Positions 1 through 8,614 of a stretch of 64,000 nucleotides of DNA are shown in pieces; the stretch's first letter is position 1; each line of letters begins with the position of its first letter. A program made the translations under genes and the position numbers. The notes beneath the pieces were generated by a model, which saw nothing but the letters and a program-made list of their open reading frames with translations, did not search any database and was not told the DNA's origin. The stretch is from Clostridia bacterium (GTDB lineage Bacteria > Bacillota > Clostridia > Oscillospirales > Acutalibacteraceae): positions 1-64,000 of the forward strand of contig JAGALQ010000025.1 in NCBI GenBank assembly GCA_017625095.1, in the 5' to 3' direction.

Positions 1-45
1 GAGTCATCTTACGATGACCCACCTCCCCTGACAAGGGGAGGCTTC
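1..45. repeat. Palindromic repeat, cut by window edge
   Basis: The stretch holds two adjacent inverted repeats: GTCATCttacGATGAC at 3-18 and CCTCCCCTgacaAGGGGAGG at 22-41. Tandem palindromes of this build resemble short MITE-like extragenic repeats common in gut Clostridia genomes. The left end lies outside the window, so its full length and any target duplication cannot be judged. It may also act as a transcript-end hairpin. Confidence 0.45.
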
Positions 46-99
46 CTTTTTCGCTGGCTTCGAGCTCGCGCATTTTGTTTTAGCTTCGCACTTTTTTCT

Positions 100-122
100 C
101 CCCCGGTAGAACCGGGGGTTTT
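100..122 (+). terminator. Rho-independent terminator, plus-oriented
   Basis: An 8-bp perfect stem, CCCCCGGT-aga-ACCGGGGG, is followed by TTTTG. It would end a transcript arriving from left of the window. Confidence 0.6.
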
Positions 123-147
123 GTCTTTGCTGAAGAGACAACAAAAG

Positions 148-178
148 AAGCCACACTTGAAGTGTGGCTTCTTTTTTA
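148..178. terminator. Bidirectional terminator downstream of aqpZ
   Basis: The stem GAAGCCACACTT/AAGTGTGGCTTC has almost no loop and is followed by TTTTTT on the plus strand and by TTTTGTTGT on the minus strand. It sits 11 bases past the aquaporin stop codon and most likely ends that minus-strand transcript. Confidence 0.75.
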
Positions 179-189
179 AATTATGCTGT

Positions 190-858
190 TTATGCCTTTT
201 TTGAATCGAGGAACTTATAAACGAGTGCTGCAAGCACGCCGCCGACAAGAGGAGCAACGATGAACACCCATACGCAGGAAAGAGCATCGCCGCCGACAAA
301 GAGAGCAGGTCCGAATGAACGTGCAGGGTTGACGGATGTGCCTGTGAAATGGATGCCGAAGATGTGAACAAGTGTGAGCGTAAGACCGATAACGATGCCT
401 GCAACAGCACTGTTCTCAACCTTTGACGTAACACCGAGGATTGCGATAACAAATACGAATGTAAGAATAACTTCAACGACAAGAGACTTGACAATATCGC
501 CCTCAAACAGACCGTTTGCACCAAGGCCGTAATCCTTACCGATGATGCCCATAAGAGCAGCAGCGCCTGCAATTGCGCCTGCAAACTGAGCAACTATGTA
601 GCCGATAAAATCCTTAACCGAGAGCTTGCCGCTGACAAGCATTGCGATTGAAACGGCAGGGTTGATGTGGCAGCCTGAAACGTTGCCGATTGAGTATGCC
701 ATTGCAACAATGACAAGACCGAAGGCAAGTGCTGTGATGAAGTAGCTGATGTTCTTGTCATCTGTAGCGCAGCCGCTTACGGCAGCTGTACCGCAGGCAA
801 ACAGAACGAGCACGAAAGTGCCGATAAATTCTGCGACATATTTTTTGACTGAATTCAT
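190..858 (-). CDS. aqpZ: Aquaporin Z-like water channel
   Basis: This is a 222-residue MIP-family channel of usual length with six predicted membrane segments. Both half-helix motifs are visible: HINPAVS after helix 2 and SVNPARS after helix 5. The His in TLVHIFG, the Thr in GTSVNPARS and the Arg of the second NPA box match the narrow selectivity filter of water-specific AqpZ rather than the wider glycerol facilitators. It should pass water across the cytoplasmic membrane and help osmotic adjustment. The start is the ATG at 858, behind TTGGAGGT. It is transcribed alone, from a promoter at 902-930 to the terminator at 148-178. The family call is firm; water specificity is inferred from the filter residues. 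Confidence 0.93.
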   Translation of the reverse strand: MNSVKKYVAEFIGTFVLVLFACGTAAVSGCATDDKNISYFITALAFGLVIVAMAYSIGNVSGCHINPAVSIAMLVSGKLSVKDFIGYIVAQFAGAIAGAAALMGIIGKDYGLGANGLFEGDIVKSLVVEVILTFVFVIAILGVTSKVENSAVAGIVIGLTLTLVHIFGIHFTGTSVNPARSFGPALFVGGDALSCVWVFIVAPLVGGVLAALVYKFLDSKKA

Positions 859-901
859 TTTTATGTACCTCCAAAATCAATTTAGCTTTAAGCTTAACTC
901 A

Positions 902-930
902 ATAATAACAGCGCAAAACCATTAAGTCAA
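902..930 (-). promoter_or_regulatory. Sigma-A-type promoter for aqpZ
   Basis: On the minus strand TTGACT (925-930), a 17-bp spacer and TATTAT (902-907) precede the aquaporin gene. Confidence 0.6.
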
Positions 931-969
931 TAAACTTGCTTCTGTAAAAAATCAATTTTTATAATTTTT

Positions 970-1000
970 TTGTTTATTTCTCATTATATTATGTTATAAT
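970..1000 (+). promoter_or_regulatory. Possible promoter of the GPH/phosphoesterase cluster
   Basis: A perfect TATAAT -10 box lies at 995-1000, about 39 bases before the first start codon. The best -35 is a weak TTGTTT at 970-975 with a long 19-bp spacer, so an activator may be needed. Confidence 0.45.
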
Positions 1001-1038
1001 TATGCAGTAAATACATATTCGACAAGGAGAACCATAAT

Positions 1039-2424
1039 ATGAGCGAACGCAAAACAACCTGGGGTGAAAAGCTCGGCTACGGTGTCGGCGCCGTCGGTCT
1101 CGACCTTTCCTACGGTCTTTTCTACTCCTACCTCGCATACTACCTCTCAAGCGTGCTCGGTCTTGCAGAAGGATTTCTTATCCTCCTCACGCCGCTTGCA
1201 AGAATTTGGGACGGTATCAACGACCCGATGATGGGATCAATCGTTGACAGCACAAAAACAAAAATCGGTAAATACAGGCCATGGATTCTCATCGGTGCTT
1301 TATCCAACGCCGTTGTGCTCTCACTTCTCTTCACCTCATTCGGTATGAGCGGCACAAAGCTCTATATCTACATAGCCGTTATGTACGTGCTCTGGGGTAT
1401 GACAAACACAATGGTCGATATCCCCTACTGGTCAATGGTGCCCAGCTTCACAAACGACCCCAAAGACAGAAACCTTATTGCAACCGTTGCCCGTACATTC
1501 AGCGGCATCGGCCAGGGACTTATCTCAATCCTCACTCCCATCATCCTTCCCAAGCTTTCAAGCGGTATGACAACCGACAAGGGTTACAGCGCATCGGGCT
1601 TTTCAAAGTGGGCAATCATCTGCGGCGGCTTCCTTGTTGCCTTTGCTCTCATTTCATTCCTCTCAACTAAAGAACGTAACGTTGTATACAGCAACGATAA
1701 ATTCAGCTTCAAAAAAGTTATCAAGGTGCTTAAAACCAATGATCAGCTCGTTGTGTTTATGGTTTTTGCTATGATTTCAAACGCAGGCTGGTACCTCACA
1801 AGCGGCACGGCAGTATACTTCTTCACCGACGTGCTCGGCGACCCTGAGGCACAGAGCCTTTTCTCAACAATCGGTGCAGTCGGCTCGGCGCTCGGTCTGC
1901 TTGTAATTCCGCTGCTGAGCAAAAAATTCTCAAACCGCACAATCTATCAGATTTCTCTCAGCCTTGCAATAATCGGCTACGTCCTTATGTTTATCTTCGG
2001 ACCCGTGCTCAGAATCAATATTGCGCTTGACCTGAGCTACACACTTGCAAGCATCGGTATCGGCTCAATGTTTGTCAATCAGACAATCTTCCTTGCTGAT
2101 ATCGTTGACTACGGCGAATATAAGACCGGCAGCAGAAGCGAGAGCATCACCTTCTCAATGAAGGGCTTCCTTCAGAAAATGGCATACACCATCCAGACAA
2201 TCATTCTCTTCGGCGGTCTGGGTATGATGAATTACAACGAGCAGATCAAAGTTCACACTCTCAACGACGGCACAAAGTCTGTTATCGGCATTATCTGCTT
2301 TGCAATTCCGCCCGTACTTATGGTTGTTTCACTTCTCATATTCCGCTTCGGCTTCAAGCTTCACGGCGATCTTCGCACAAAGGTACACGATCACATTGCA
2401 GAAAAAAGAGCAGAGGCAAATTGA
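1039..2424 (+). CDS. GPH-family sugar:cation symporter (MFS)
   Basis: This 461-residue integral membrane protein has about 12 hydrophobic segments. The family-typical loop RIWDGINDPMMGSIVDST followed by GKYRPW (about residues 55-80) identifies the glycoside-pentoside-hexuronide:cation symporter family, which imports sugars, glycosides or uronides with H+ or Na+. The substrate cannot be read from the sequence. The start ATG has AAGGAGAA at good spacing. It is the first gene of a run in which a phosphoesterase follows 3 bases later, then a second GPH transporter and a PHP hydrolase. This suggests uptake and dephosphorylation or cleavage of one class of compound. Confidence 0.88.
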   Translation: MSERKTTWGEKLGYGVGAVGLDLSYGLFYSYLAYYLSSVLGLAEGFLILLTPLARIWDGINDPMMGSIVDSTKTKIGKYRPWILIGALSNAVVLSLLFTSFGMSGTKLYIYIAVMYVLWGMTNTMVDIPYWSMVPSFTNDPKDRNLIATVARTFSGIGQGLISILTPIILPKLSSGMTTDKGYSASGFSKWAIICGGFLVAFALISFLSTKERNVVYSNDKFSFKKVIKVLKTNDQLVVFMVFAMISNAGWYLTSGTAVYFFTDVLGDPEAQSLFSTIGAVGSALGLLVIPLLSKKFSNRTIYQISLSLAIIGYVLMFIFGPVLRINIALDLSYTLASIGIGSMFVNQTIFLADIVDYGEYKTGSRSESITFSMKGFLQKMAYTIQTIILFGGLGMMNYNEQIKVHTLNDGTKSVIGIICFAIPPVLMVVSLLIFRFGFKLHGDLRTKVHDHIAEKRAEAN

Positions 2425-2427
2425 CGT

Positions 2428-3519
2428 ATGCAGCTGAAATTCAGAAACTCACAATTTAAAATAATGCAGGTTGCGGACACGCAGGAGGGCAAAAATGTCA
2501 GCCCCGATACGCTTGCGCTGATAAACGCAGCAATCGAAAAAGAAAAGCCCGACCTTGTTGTATATTCGGGTGACCAGATATGGAATTACGCATCGTTCAA
2601 GGGTAACCGTGACACGGTAAAAGATGTGCTTTTCAAGCTCACCGAGCCTGCACATTCAAGAGGTATTCCGTTCACTGTCTGCTTCGGTAACCACGACAGA
2701 CAGGTGGGGTTATCAAATGAAGAGCAGCTTGAAATCTACCGTTCATTCCCCTGCTTTGTCGGCGACAGTGCCAAAGGCATTGACGGCTGTGCAAACCACG
2801 TTATCGAAATTGCAGACGGCAGTGATATCCGATTTCTTCTTTACTGCATCGACAGCAACACAAGCCTTAAAATCGGCTATGACAACGTGCACGAAAGCCA
2901 GATTGAATGGTACAGAAAAACACGCGACAGTTACGAAGAAAAGCTCGGCAGGCTTATCCCGTCAATTGTAATTCAGCACATACCCGTGCCCGAGGTCTTC
3001 GAGCTTCTCGATGAAGTAAAGAAAGGCACAAAGGGTGCTGTACAGGGTTTCCGCAACCATAAGGGCAAGTGGTATACCCTCAACAAAGACAAAGTCAACG
3101 CTGACGGCTTTATGAAGGAATCGCCTGCAGACCCGATGGAAAACAGCGGTGAATTTGCCGCAATGTCTGAAAAAGGTGACGTTGTCGGCATATATTTCGG
3201 CCACGACCACATAAACTCATTCAACGGCAAGATTAACGGCATTGACGTCGGCTATACGCAGGGCGCAGGCTTTCACATTTACGGTCCCGGACTTGACAGA
3301 GGCGTGAGAATGATAAATTTAAGCACCGACGGATCATTTGAAACCTACGACCTGAGATACAGAAACCTTGTAGGCAAAAAGGTAAAGGAAAAGCTCTGGT
3401 TTGCCTTTTATCAGATAATGCCGACTAACGTATACGATGCCGTGTCAAAGGCGCTGAAGTTGCTCGGCATAGCAACCGCAATCGCAATCATAGCAGTCAT
3501 AATAAGTCTGCTTAAATAA
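2428..3519 (+). CDS. Calcineurin-like metallophosphoesterase, C-terminal membrane tail
   Basis: This 363-residue protein carries the two-metal phosphoesterase motifs in order: VADTQ (D17), YSGDQ (D49), FGNHD (N88, H89), a His in IQHIPVPE and GHDH near residue 258. The first motif is D-x-Q instead of the usual D-x-H, a substitution I associate with a bacterial Dcr2/Prp29-like subgroup; it may alter metal binding. The last ~20 residues are hydrophobic and could anchor the protein. No signal peptide is visible, so the catalytic domain is probably cytoplasmic. It is coupled to the upstream symporter (3-base gap, ribosome site inside that gene) and followed by a second symporter. The phosphoester substrate is unknown. 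Confidence 0.85.
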   Translation: MQLKFRNSQFKIMQVADTQEGKNVSPDTLALINAAIEKEKPDLVVYSGDQIWNYASFKGNRDTVKDVLFKLTEPAHSRGIPFTVCFGNHDRQVGLSNEEQLEIYRSFPCFVGDSAKGIDGCANHVIEIADGSDIRFLLYCIDSNTSLKIGYDNVHESQIEWYRKTRDSYEEKLGRLIPSIVIQHIPVPEVFELLDEVKKGTKGAVQGFRNHKGKWYTLNKDKVNADGFMKESPADPMENSGEFAAMSEKGDVVGIYFGHDHINSFNGKINGIDVGYTQGAGFHIYGPGLDRGVRMINLSTDGSFETYDLRYRNLVGKKVKEKLWFAFYQIMPTNVYDAVSKALKLLGIATAIAIIAVIISLLK

Positions 3520-3540
3520 AAAAAGACGGAGGTCAACAGT

Positions 3541-5079
3541 ATGCTCAACGGAATAAAAGAGTTATTGTGCAAATCCTTCCCCAACGCAACAAAAGACATC
3601 GGCGACTACTCCAACAAGGAACGCAACGTCTACCTCATAGGTATGTTCGGACAGAACCTCATCTATGCCATTATCGGCTCGGTGCTTCAGGTTTTCTACA
3701 CAGACATACTTATCATCCCGCCGCTCGCACTCACTATCATCATGGGTGTTTCCCGAATCTGGGACGGACTCAACGACATATTTATGGGCACTGTTGTTGA
3801 CAGAACTCACACACGGTGGGGCAAGTGCAGACCCTATCTCAAATTTGTCCCCATTCCCGTTGCGATAATGACAATTATCCTCTTTCTCCCCATCACAAAT
3901 CTCCCCGTTGCTGCAAAAATAATATTCGTTATTTTCAGCTATCTTCTCTGGGAAACAATATACACTCTCGGTGATATTCCGCTGTGGGGTGTAACCTCGC
4001 TTATGACTCCCGACGAGCAGAAGCGTGCAAAGCTCATATCTGCCGCAAGAACGGTTTCAAGCGTAGGCAGCATCATAATCGTTGCATTCTACCCTGTCAA
4101 GGATCTGTTCGGTGCAATTGATCTCGGTCTGTTCCCGAACACAGGTAAAGCAAACTCCGACCTTGCATATTTCTCGGAGCCTCAGGGTTATCTGCTTGCA
4201 GTTGCGGCAATTGCGCTTCTGGGCGGTCTTCTCTTCCGCACTCCCTTCCCCTTCATCCGCGAGAGAATCACACAGGCACCCAAGGAGAAGGACAGAAGCT
4301 TCAGAGAGAATCTGCGCATTATGTGGCAGAACAAGCTCTTTCTGCGTGCAATGGCAGCAAACATCCTCGGCTGCACAAAGACACTTATGCTCACAGCAGG
4401 TATGTACTTCTGCAAGTGGGTATACGGCAACGGCGGCGACGAAACGCTGTGGCTTGTAAAGCTCGGCGGTCCCTTCCTTATCGGTATGATAATCGCGATG
4501 AACATAAGCACAAAGGTTGCCGCAAAATTCGGCAAGAAGAAAACCTATCTTTTTACATCATATCTCAACGCAGTACCCTACATACTTATCTTCATCGTCG
4601 GTTTTGAGCACATTCTCTTTATGGCGGTTATGCTCTTCATCAGCGGCTTCCTCACAGGCTTCTCAACCGTTTATAACACAACAATGGTTGCAGACAGCAT
4701 CGACTATATGGAGCACAAAACGGGCGTGAGAAACGACGGTGTATTCTTCTCAGGTCTTAACTTTGTTTCAAAGCTCACGGCAGCTATCACGGCTATTATC
4801 ACAAACGCTGTGCTTGCCACTGTCAACTATGAAGACACCATCAAAACTCTCGGCGCAGCAATTGAAAACGCAGCAAACCTCGGGCAGACCTACACGCTCG
4901 ATTTCTCACAGTCTTATCCCGACATCACAATGGCTCTGCTCATACTCATCACATTCATCCCTGCAGCAGGCTGTGTGCTTCAGGCACTTCCGATTCACGG
5001 CTACAAGCTCTCCGAAGCAGAGCACGAAAAAATCCTTGAAGATCTCAAGGAAATGAGAAAAGAAAACGAGCGAGTATAA
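3541..5079 (+). CDS. GPH-family sugar:cation symporter (second copy)
   Basis: This 512-residue membrane protein belongs to the same family as the gene at 1039, with the loop RIWDGLNDIFMGTVVDRT then GKCRPYL near residues 75-100. It is longer than the first, mainly through an extended loop around residues 190-260 and a longer C-terminal tail, and the two are clearly diverged. They may import different but related substrates, or one may export. A good ribosome site (GACGGAGG) precedes the ATG, 21 bases after the phosphoesterase stop. The PHP-domain gene follows after 4 bases. Family assignment is firm; the substrate is unknown. Confidence 0.88.
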   Translation: MLNGIKELLCKSFPNATKDIGDYSNKERNVYLIGMFGQNLIYAIIGSVLQVFYTDILIIPPLALTIIMGVSRIWDGLNDIFMGTVVDRTHTRWGKCRPYLKFVPIPVAIMTIILFLPITNLPVAAKIIFVIFSYLLWETIYTLGDIPLWGVTSLMTPDEQKRAKLISAARTVSSVGSIIIVAFYPVKDLFGAIDLGLFPNTGKANSDLAYFSEPQGYLLAVAAIALLGGLLFRTPFPFIRERITQAPKEKDRSFRENLRIMWQNKLFLRAMAANILGCTKTLMLTAGMYFCKWVYGNGGDETLWLVKLGGPFLIGMIIAMNISTKVAAKFGKKKTYLFTSYLNAVPYILIFIVGFEHILFMAVMLFISGFLTGFSTVYNTTMVADSIDYMEHKTGVRNDGVFFSGLNFVSKLTAAITAIITNAVLATVNYEDTIKTLGAAIENAANLGQTYTLDFSQSYPDITMALLILITFIPAAGCVLQALPIHGYKLSEAEHEKILEDLKEMRKENERV

Positions 5080-5083
5080 GCGT

Positions 5084-5878
5084 ATGCGATATGTTGCAGA
5101 CCATGATTATCACATTCATTCAACCGTTTCTCTGTGCTGTCACGACGACTCACAGACACCTGAAGCAATCCTTGACTATGCAGTCAAAAACAGTTTCAGC
5201 TCAATCTGCCTGACAAACCACTTCTGGGATGAAAAGGTTGAAAGCGAAGCTGACTGGTGCAACGAGCACGATTTTTCGCACGTTTCATCCGTGCTGCCAT
5301 TGCCTCAGGCTGACGGCGTGCGATTCCTTTTCGGTGCGGAAACGGATATGGATTTCAACAACATCGTAGGTATCAGCCGCGAAAGAATTGATCTTTTCGA
5401 CTTCATAATCGTTTCAACAACACATCTTCACCTTGACGGAAACACAGTGAGAAAAAGTATTGAAACACCTGAAGAGGCAGCATTCCTCTGGGTTGACAAG
5501 CTCGACAATCTGCTGAAGAAAGACCTGCCGTGGCACAAAATCGGCATTGCTCATCTCACCACCGGTCACATTCTGAAGGGCAGGACACACGAGGTGCTGC
5601 CACTGATTTCCGACAGTACGCTTTATGACCTTTTCGGTGAGTGTGCAGCCAAAGGTATGGGAATCGAGCTGAATATGAAGACAATCGGTATGTCCGATGA
5701 GCAGAAAGAAATTTTCCTCCGCCCTTACTTCATCGCCAAGGAATGCGGATGCAAATTCTACCTCGGCAGTGATTCACACAAAGCATCGGCACTCATCGGC
5801 ACAAAGGATAGCTTTGAGCACGTTGCAGAAACGCTTGCTCTTCACGAATCGGATAAATTCCGACTCAATATCAACTGA
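5084..5878 (+). CDS. PHP-domain phosphoesterase
   Basis: This 264-residue protein starts with the PHP signature DYHIHST (H10, H12) and has further conserved metal-ligand regions: TNHFWD, GAETDMDF and GSDSHK near the C-terminus. The family includes histidinol-phosphate phosphatase (HisJ-like) and other trinuclear metal phosphoesterases. Its place at the end of a transporter/phosphoesterase cluster, away from his genes, argues against histidine biosynthesis and for dephosphorylation of an imported or processed sugar compound (inference). The ATG lies 4 bases after the symporter stop. A strong terminator at 5884 closes the unit. Confidence 0.83.
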   Translation: MRYVADHDYHIHSTVSLCCHDDSQTPEAILDYAVKNSFSSICLTNHFWDEKVESEADWCNEHDFSHVSSVLPLPQADGVRFLFGAETDMDFNNIVGISRERIDLFDFIIVSTTHLHLDGNTVRKSIETPEEAAFLWVDKLDNLLKKDLPWHKIGIAHLTTGHILKGRTHEVLPLISDSTLYDLFGECAAKGMGIELNMKTIGMSDEQKEIFLRPYFIAKECGCKFYLGSDSHKASALIGTKDSFEHVAETLALHESDKFRLNIN

Positions 5879-5883
5879 AAAAA

Positions 5884-5929
5884 GCACCGCAGAAGTACTT
5901 CAAGTGTACAACTGCGGTGCGATTTTTTT
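5884..5929 (+). terminator. Terminator, member of a recurring ACCGCAG/CTGCGGT family
   Basis: GCACCGCAG (5884-5892) pairs with CTGCGGTGC (5912-5920), and ATTTTTTT follows. The loop contains a GTAC-rich inner stem. The base stem recurs at 21811, 27115, 30069 and 34525. It also separates the PHP gene from the converging aldo/keto reductase. Confidence 0.85.
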
Positions 5930-5935
5930 GTTTTG

Positions 5936-6847
5936 TTAAGGAAGGATGTTACCGGCGGCACGATAGATTTCGTACCACTCTTCGCGTGTCAGTGTGATTT
6001 CGCTCGCCCTGATGCAATCGGAAAGACGGGTTAGGTTTGTTGTGCCTGTAACAGGCTGCATTTTTGCAGGGTGGCGGAGAATCCACGCAAATGCAACGGT
6101 TGTTTTTGATACACCGTATTTTTCTCCGATTTCCTCAAGCTTCTTGTTAAGCTCGGGAAATTTTTCATTGTCAATAAAGCATCCCTCAAAGAAACCGTAC
6201 TGCATCGGTGACCACGGCTGAATTGTGATTTTGTTCAGGCGGCAGTAATCGAGCACACCGCCGTCACGGTTAACCGCGGAATCGTTATACATATTCACGT
6301 TGATTCCCGACTGAATCATCGGCGCGTGCATAACCGAAAACTGAAGCTGATTGACGCAAAGAGGCATATCGAGGCACGACTGCAGCAGTTGCATCTGATA
6401 AGGGTTCTGGTTTGAAACACCGAAATGGCGCACCTTACCCGATGCTTTCAGATCATCAAAAGCCTTTGCAACCTCCTCAGGCTCCATTAGCGCATCGGGT
6501 CTGTGAAGGAGAAGCACGTCGATATAATCCGTGCCGAGCCTTTGAAGACTGCCATCTACAGACTGTGTGATGTGCTCATACGAAAAATCAAACCTGCCCG
6601 GTCTGATGCCACACTTCGTCTGAATAATAAGGTCTTCTCTTTTCATCAAAGCAATTGCCTTGCCGAAAACGCTCTCGCTTTTGCCGCCACCGTAAATATC
6701 GGCATGGTCAAAGAAGAACGCACCGTTTTCAACGGCTGTGTTCACAAAAGCCGATGCTTCACTTTCATTCATATTGCTTATGCGCATACAGCCTACCGCA
6801 ACCGTCGGCACCTGCAGACCGCTTTTTCCAAGCTCAATTTTATACAT
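5936..6847 (-). CDS. Aldo/keto reductase, YdhF-like
   Basis: This is a 303-residue cytoplasmic NADP(H)-dependent oxidoreductase. The catalytic tetrad of the aldo/keto reductase fold is visible: D47/D50 with Y52 in FDHADIYGGG, K78 in IIQTKCG and H115 in LLLHRPD. The GVSNQNP motif and the C-terminal GTTNLTRL nucleotide-binding segment are also present. Length and motifs fit the YdhF-type subfamily. The physiological carbonyl substrate is unknown. The ATG at 6847 has AAGGAGAG at ideal distance. It is transcribed alone from the promoter at 6882-6909 and converges on the preceding cluster. Confidence 0.9.
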   Translation of the reverse strand: MYKIELGKSGLQVPTVAVGCMRISNMNESEASAFVNTAVENGAFFFDHADIYGGGKSESVFGKAIALMKREDLIIQTKCGIRPGRFDFSYEHITQSVDGSLQRLGTDYIDVLLLHRPDALMEPEEVAKAFDDLKASGKVRHFGVSNQNPYQMQLLQSCLDMPLCVNQLQFSVMHAPMIQSGINVNMYNDSAVNRDGGVLDYCRLNKITIQPWSPMQYGFFEGCFIDNEKFPELNKKLEEIGEKYGVSKTTVAFAWILRHPAKMQPVTGTTNLTRLSDCIRASEITLTREEWYEIYRAAGNILP

Positions 6848-6881
6848 AAACCGCTCTCCTTTTTACCGTATGGATGATTTA

Positions 6882-6909
6882 AGTATAGCATAAAAGCACA
6901 AAAAGACAA
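6882..6909 (-). promoter_or_regulatory. Promoter of the aldo/keto reductase
   Basis: The minus strand carries TTGTCT (6904-6909), a 16-bp spacer and TATACT (6882-6887). Confidence 0.6.
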
Positions 6910-6999
6910 CTTCATTTTTGTTTTTCCGAAAATATTTGATTCCGCCTTTTAGTATAAAGTATAAAAATACATATTTCTAAATAATGTTTTTTATAGTAC

Positions 7000-7028
7000 T
7001 TGCATAATTAATAAAGTTATTGTATAAT
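7000..7028 (+). promoter_or_regulatory. Promoter of the TRAP operon
   Basis: TTGCAT (7000-7005), a 17-bp spacer and a consensus TATAAT (7023-7028) lie about 58 bases before the start of the binding-protein gene. Confidence 0.7.
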
Positions 7029-7085
7029 ACTTTCATCACTTCCGTATCGAAAATGGCCGGACGGAAGAATAACAGGAGGTAAACC

Positions 7086-8084
7086 ATGAAGAAAAAATTA
7101 GCTCTCGTTCTCTCCATCATTCTCGTTTTTGCAACACTCTTTATGACAGCTTGCGGTGACAAAGCTGCACCCGAAGCCAACGGCGGCTCAGCTGCAGATA
7201 CCCTTGCCAACACAAGAATCAATGTCGGTACAGGCGGCTCAACAGGCACATACTACGGCTTCTGTAACGTTATCTCCTCTCTCCTCAAAGAGAAGACAGG
7301 CGCTGACCTTATGATCCAGTCATCAGGTGCTTCCAAAGCTAACATCCTCGGTATTGACGACGGTGAAGTCGACATGGCTATCGTTCAGAACGACGTTATG
7401 GATTATGCTTACAATGGCACATCACTCTTTGCAGATGTCGGTGTTATCAACAGCTTCTCAACTCTCGGCGCTGCATACGCAGAGGTTTGTCAGATTGTTG
7501 CCAAGGCTGATTCAGGCATCAAAACAGTAGCTGACCTCAAGGGCAAGAAAGTCTCTGTAGGCGACAGCGGCAGCGGTGTTGAATTCAACGCACAGCAGAT
7601 CCTTGGCGCTTATGATATATCATTTGACGATATCAATAAGCAGAACCTCAGCTTCCAGGCATCAGCCGATGCTCTCAAGGACGGCAAGATAGACGCATTC
7701 TTCTGCACAGCAGGTGCTCCCACAGTTGCAATCACAGACCTTGCAACAACAACAGGTATCGTTCTCGTTGAAATCGACGCAGAACACCTTGCAGAACTTC
7801 AGAAGGACTACGGCTTCTATGCTGAGTACAAAGTTCCTGCAGGCACATACAAGGGCATTGACACCGAAGTAACAACAGTTGCTGTTAAGGCTACATTCAT
7901 TATAAGCAACGATCTCAATGAAGAAATCGTTTATCAGCTTACAAAAGCTATCTACGAAAATGCCGGCGAATATGCACACGAAAAGGCCGCTGAAATGACT
8001 CTTGAATATGCCGTTTCCAACATCTCTGTACCCTTCCATCCCGGTGCAGAAAGATACTTTAAAGAGGTTGGCGCAATAAGCTGA
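7086..8084 (+). CDS. TAXI-family TRAP transporter solute-binding lipoprotein
   Basis: This 332-residue exported lipoprotein has a basic N-terminus, a hydrophobic core and a lipobox ending at C23 (FMTAC). The mature protein begins its fold with INVGTGGSTGTYYGFCN, the typical opening of TAXI (TRAP-associated extracytoplasmic immunogenic) proteins. It should capture an organic acid or amino acid outside the membrane and hand it to the DctQM fusion encoded two genes downstream. Known TAXI proteins often bind glutamate or related acids, but the ligand here cannot be read. AGGAGG precedes the ATG. The stop overlaps the next start by one base. Confidence 0.93.
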   Translation: MKKKLALVLSIILVFATLFMTACGDKAAPEANGGSAADTLANTRINVGTGGSTGTYYGFCNVISSLLKEKTGADLMIQSSGASKANILGIDDGEVDMAIVQNDVMDYAYNGTSLFADVGVINSFSTLGAAYAEVCQIVAKADSGIKTVADLKGKKVSVGDSGSGVEFNAQQILGAYDISFDDINKQNLSFQASADALKDGKIDAFFCTAGAPTVAITDLATTTGIVLVEIDAEHLAELQKDYGFYAEYKVPAGTYKGIDTEVTTVAVKATFIISNDLNEEIVYQLTKAIYENAGEYAHEKAAEMTLEYAVSNISVPFHPGAERYFKEVGAIS

Positions 8085-8611
8085 TGAGCTCATCTTACAA
8101 AGCTCATAACAAAAAAAGTTTTCTCGCAGCAGCCGTTTTAATGCTAATCATTACAGCGGCTGCTGTAATTTTTATTCAGCTCAGAACCGATTACCTCGTG
8201 CTGTATAACGCAGATACAGGCAAGCGTTATCTGACTGAAAAAGCAGAGCAGGGCTTTGAGTTTTCCGTTGAATTCATTCACTCTGTAAACAAAACACCCG
8301 TCAGGGACACTTACAGAATAGAAGACGGAAAAATCAGGGCTTACTCAACAACCTACCGATCATTCGGCGCAGGTGTACAGACACAGCTTGAGGACGGGCA
8401 GGAAATGACAGTTGACGGTGACGGCAATATGATAGTCACCGGCTTCGACATAACCTACGACCCGCTCAGGTACGTTATCAGCGCAGCACATGACCACGTA
8501 CTGTTTATAGGCGACAGACAAATCAGCCTGCGCGAAACCTGCGGCAAAAACACAAGGGTTGTTTTTGAGGTTGCTCCCCTATTCGAAATTCTGACGAAAG
8601 GATTGACGTAA
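8084..8611 (+). CDS. DUF1850-family membrane-anchored protein
   Basis: This 175-residue protein has one N-terminal membrane segment (about residues 12-35) and an extracytoplasmic domain containing VEFIHSVNKTPV and the Y-x-F-GAGV core seen in DUF1850 proteins. Such genes are regularly found between TAXI binding proteins and their fused permeases, and a role in transporter assembly or regulation is presumed but unproven. Its TGATG overlap with the binding-protein gene and the 3-base gap to the permease imply strict co-translation. Confidence 0.82.
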   Translation: MSSSYKAHNKKSFLAAAVLMLIITAAAVIFIQLRTDYLVLYNADTGKRYLTEKAEQGFEFSVEFIHSVNKTPVRDTYRIEDGKIRAYSTTYRSFGAGVQTQLEDGQEMTVDGDGNMIVTGFDITYDPLRYVISAAHDHVLFIGDRQISLRETCGKNTRVVFEVAPLFEILTKGLT

Positions 8612-8614
8612 TTA

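Noticed and set aside
9-593. 194-codon minus-strand frame overlapping aqpZ
   Set aside because: It is a Leu/Ser-rich shadow of the aquaporin gene in another frame, has no ribosome site and runs through two terminators.
5084-5878. Histidinol-phosphatase HisK/HisJ call
   Set aside because: The PHP motifs fit, but the gene sits in a transporter/phosphoesterase cluster with no his genes, so a specific histidine role is not supported.
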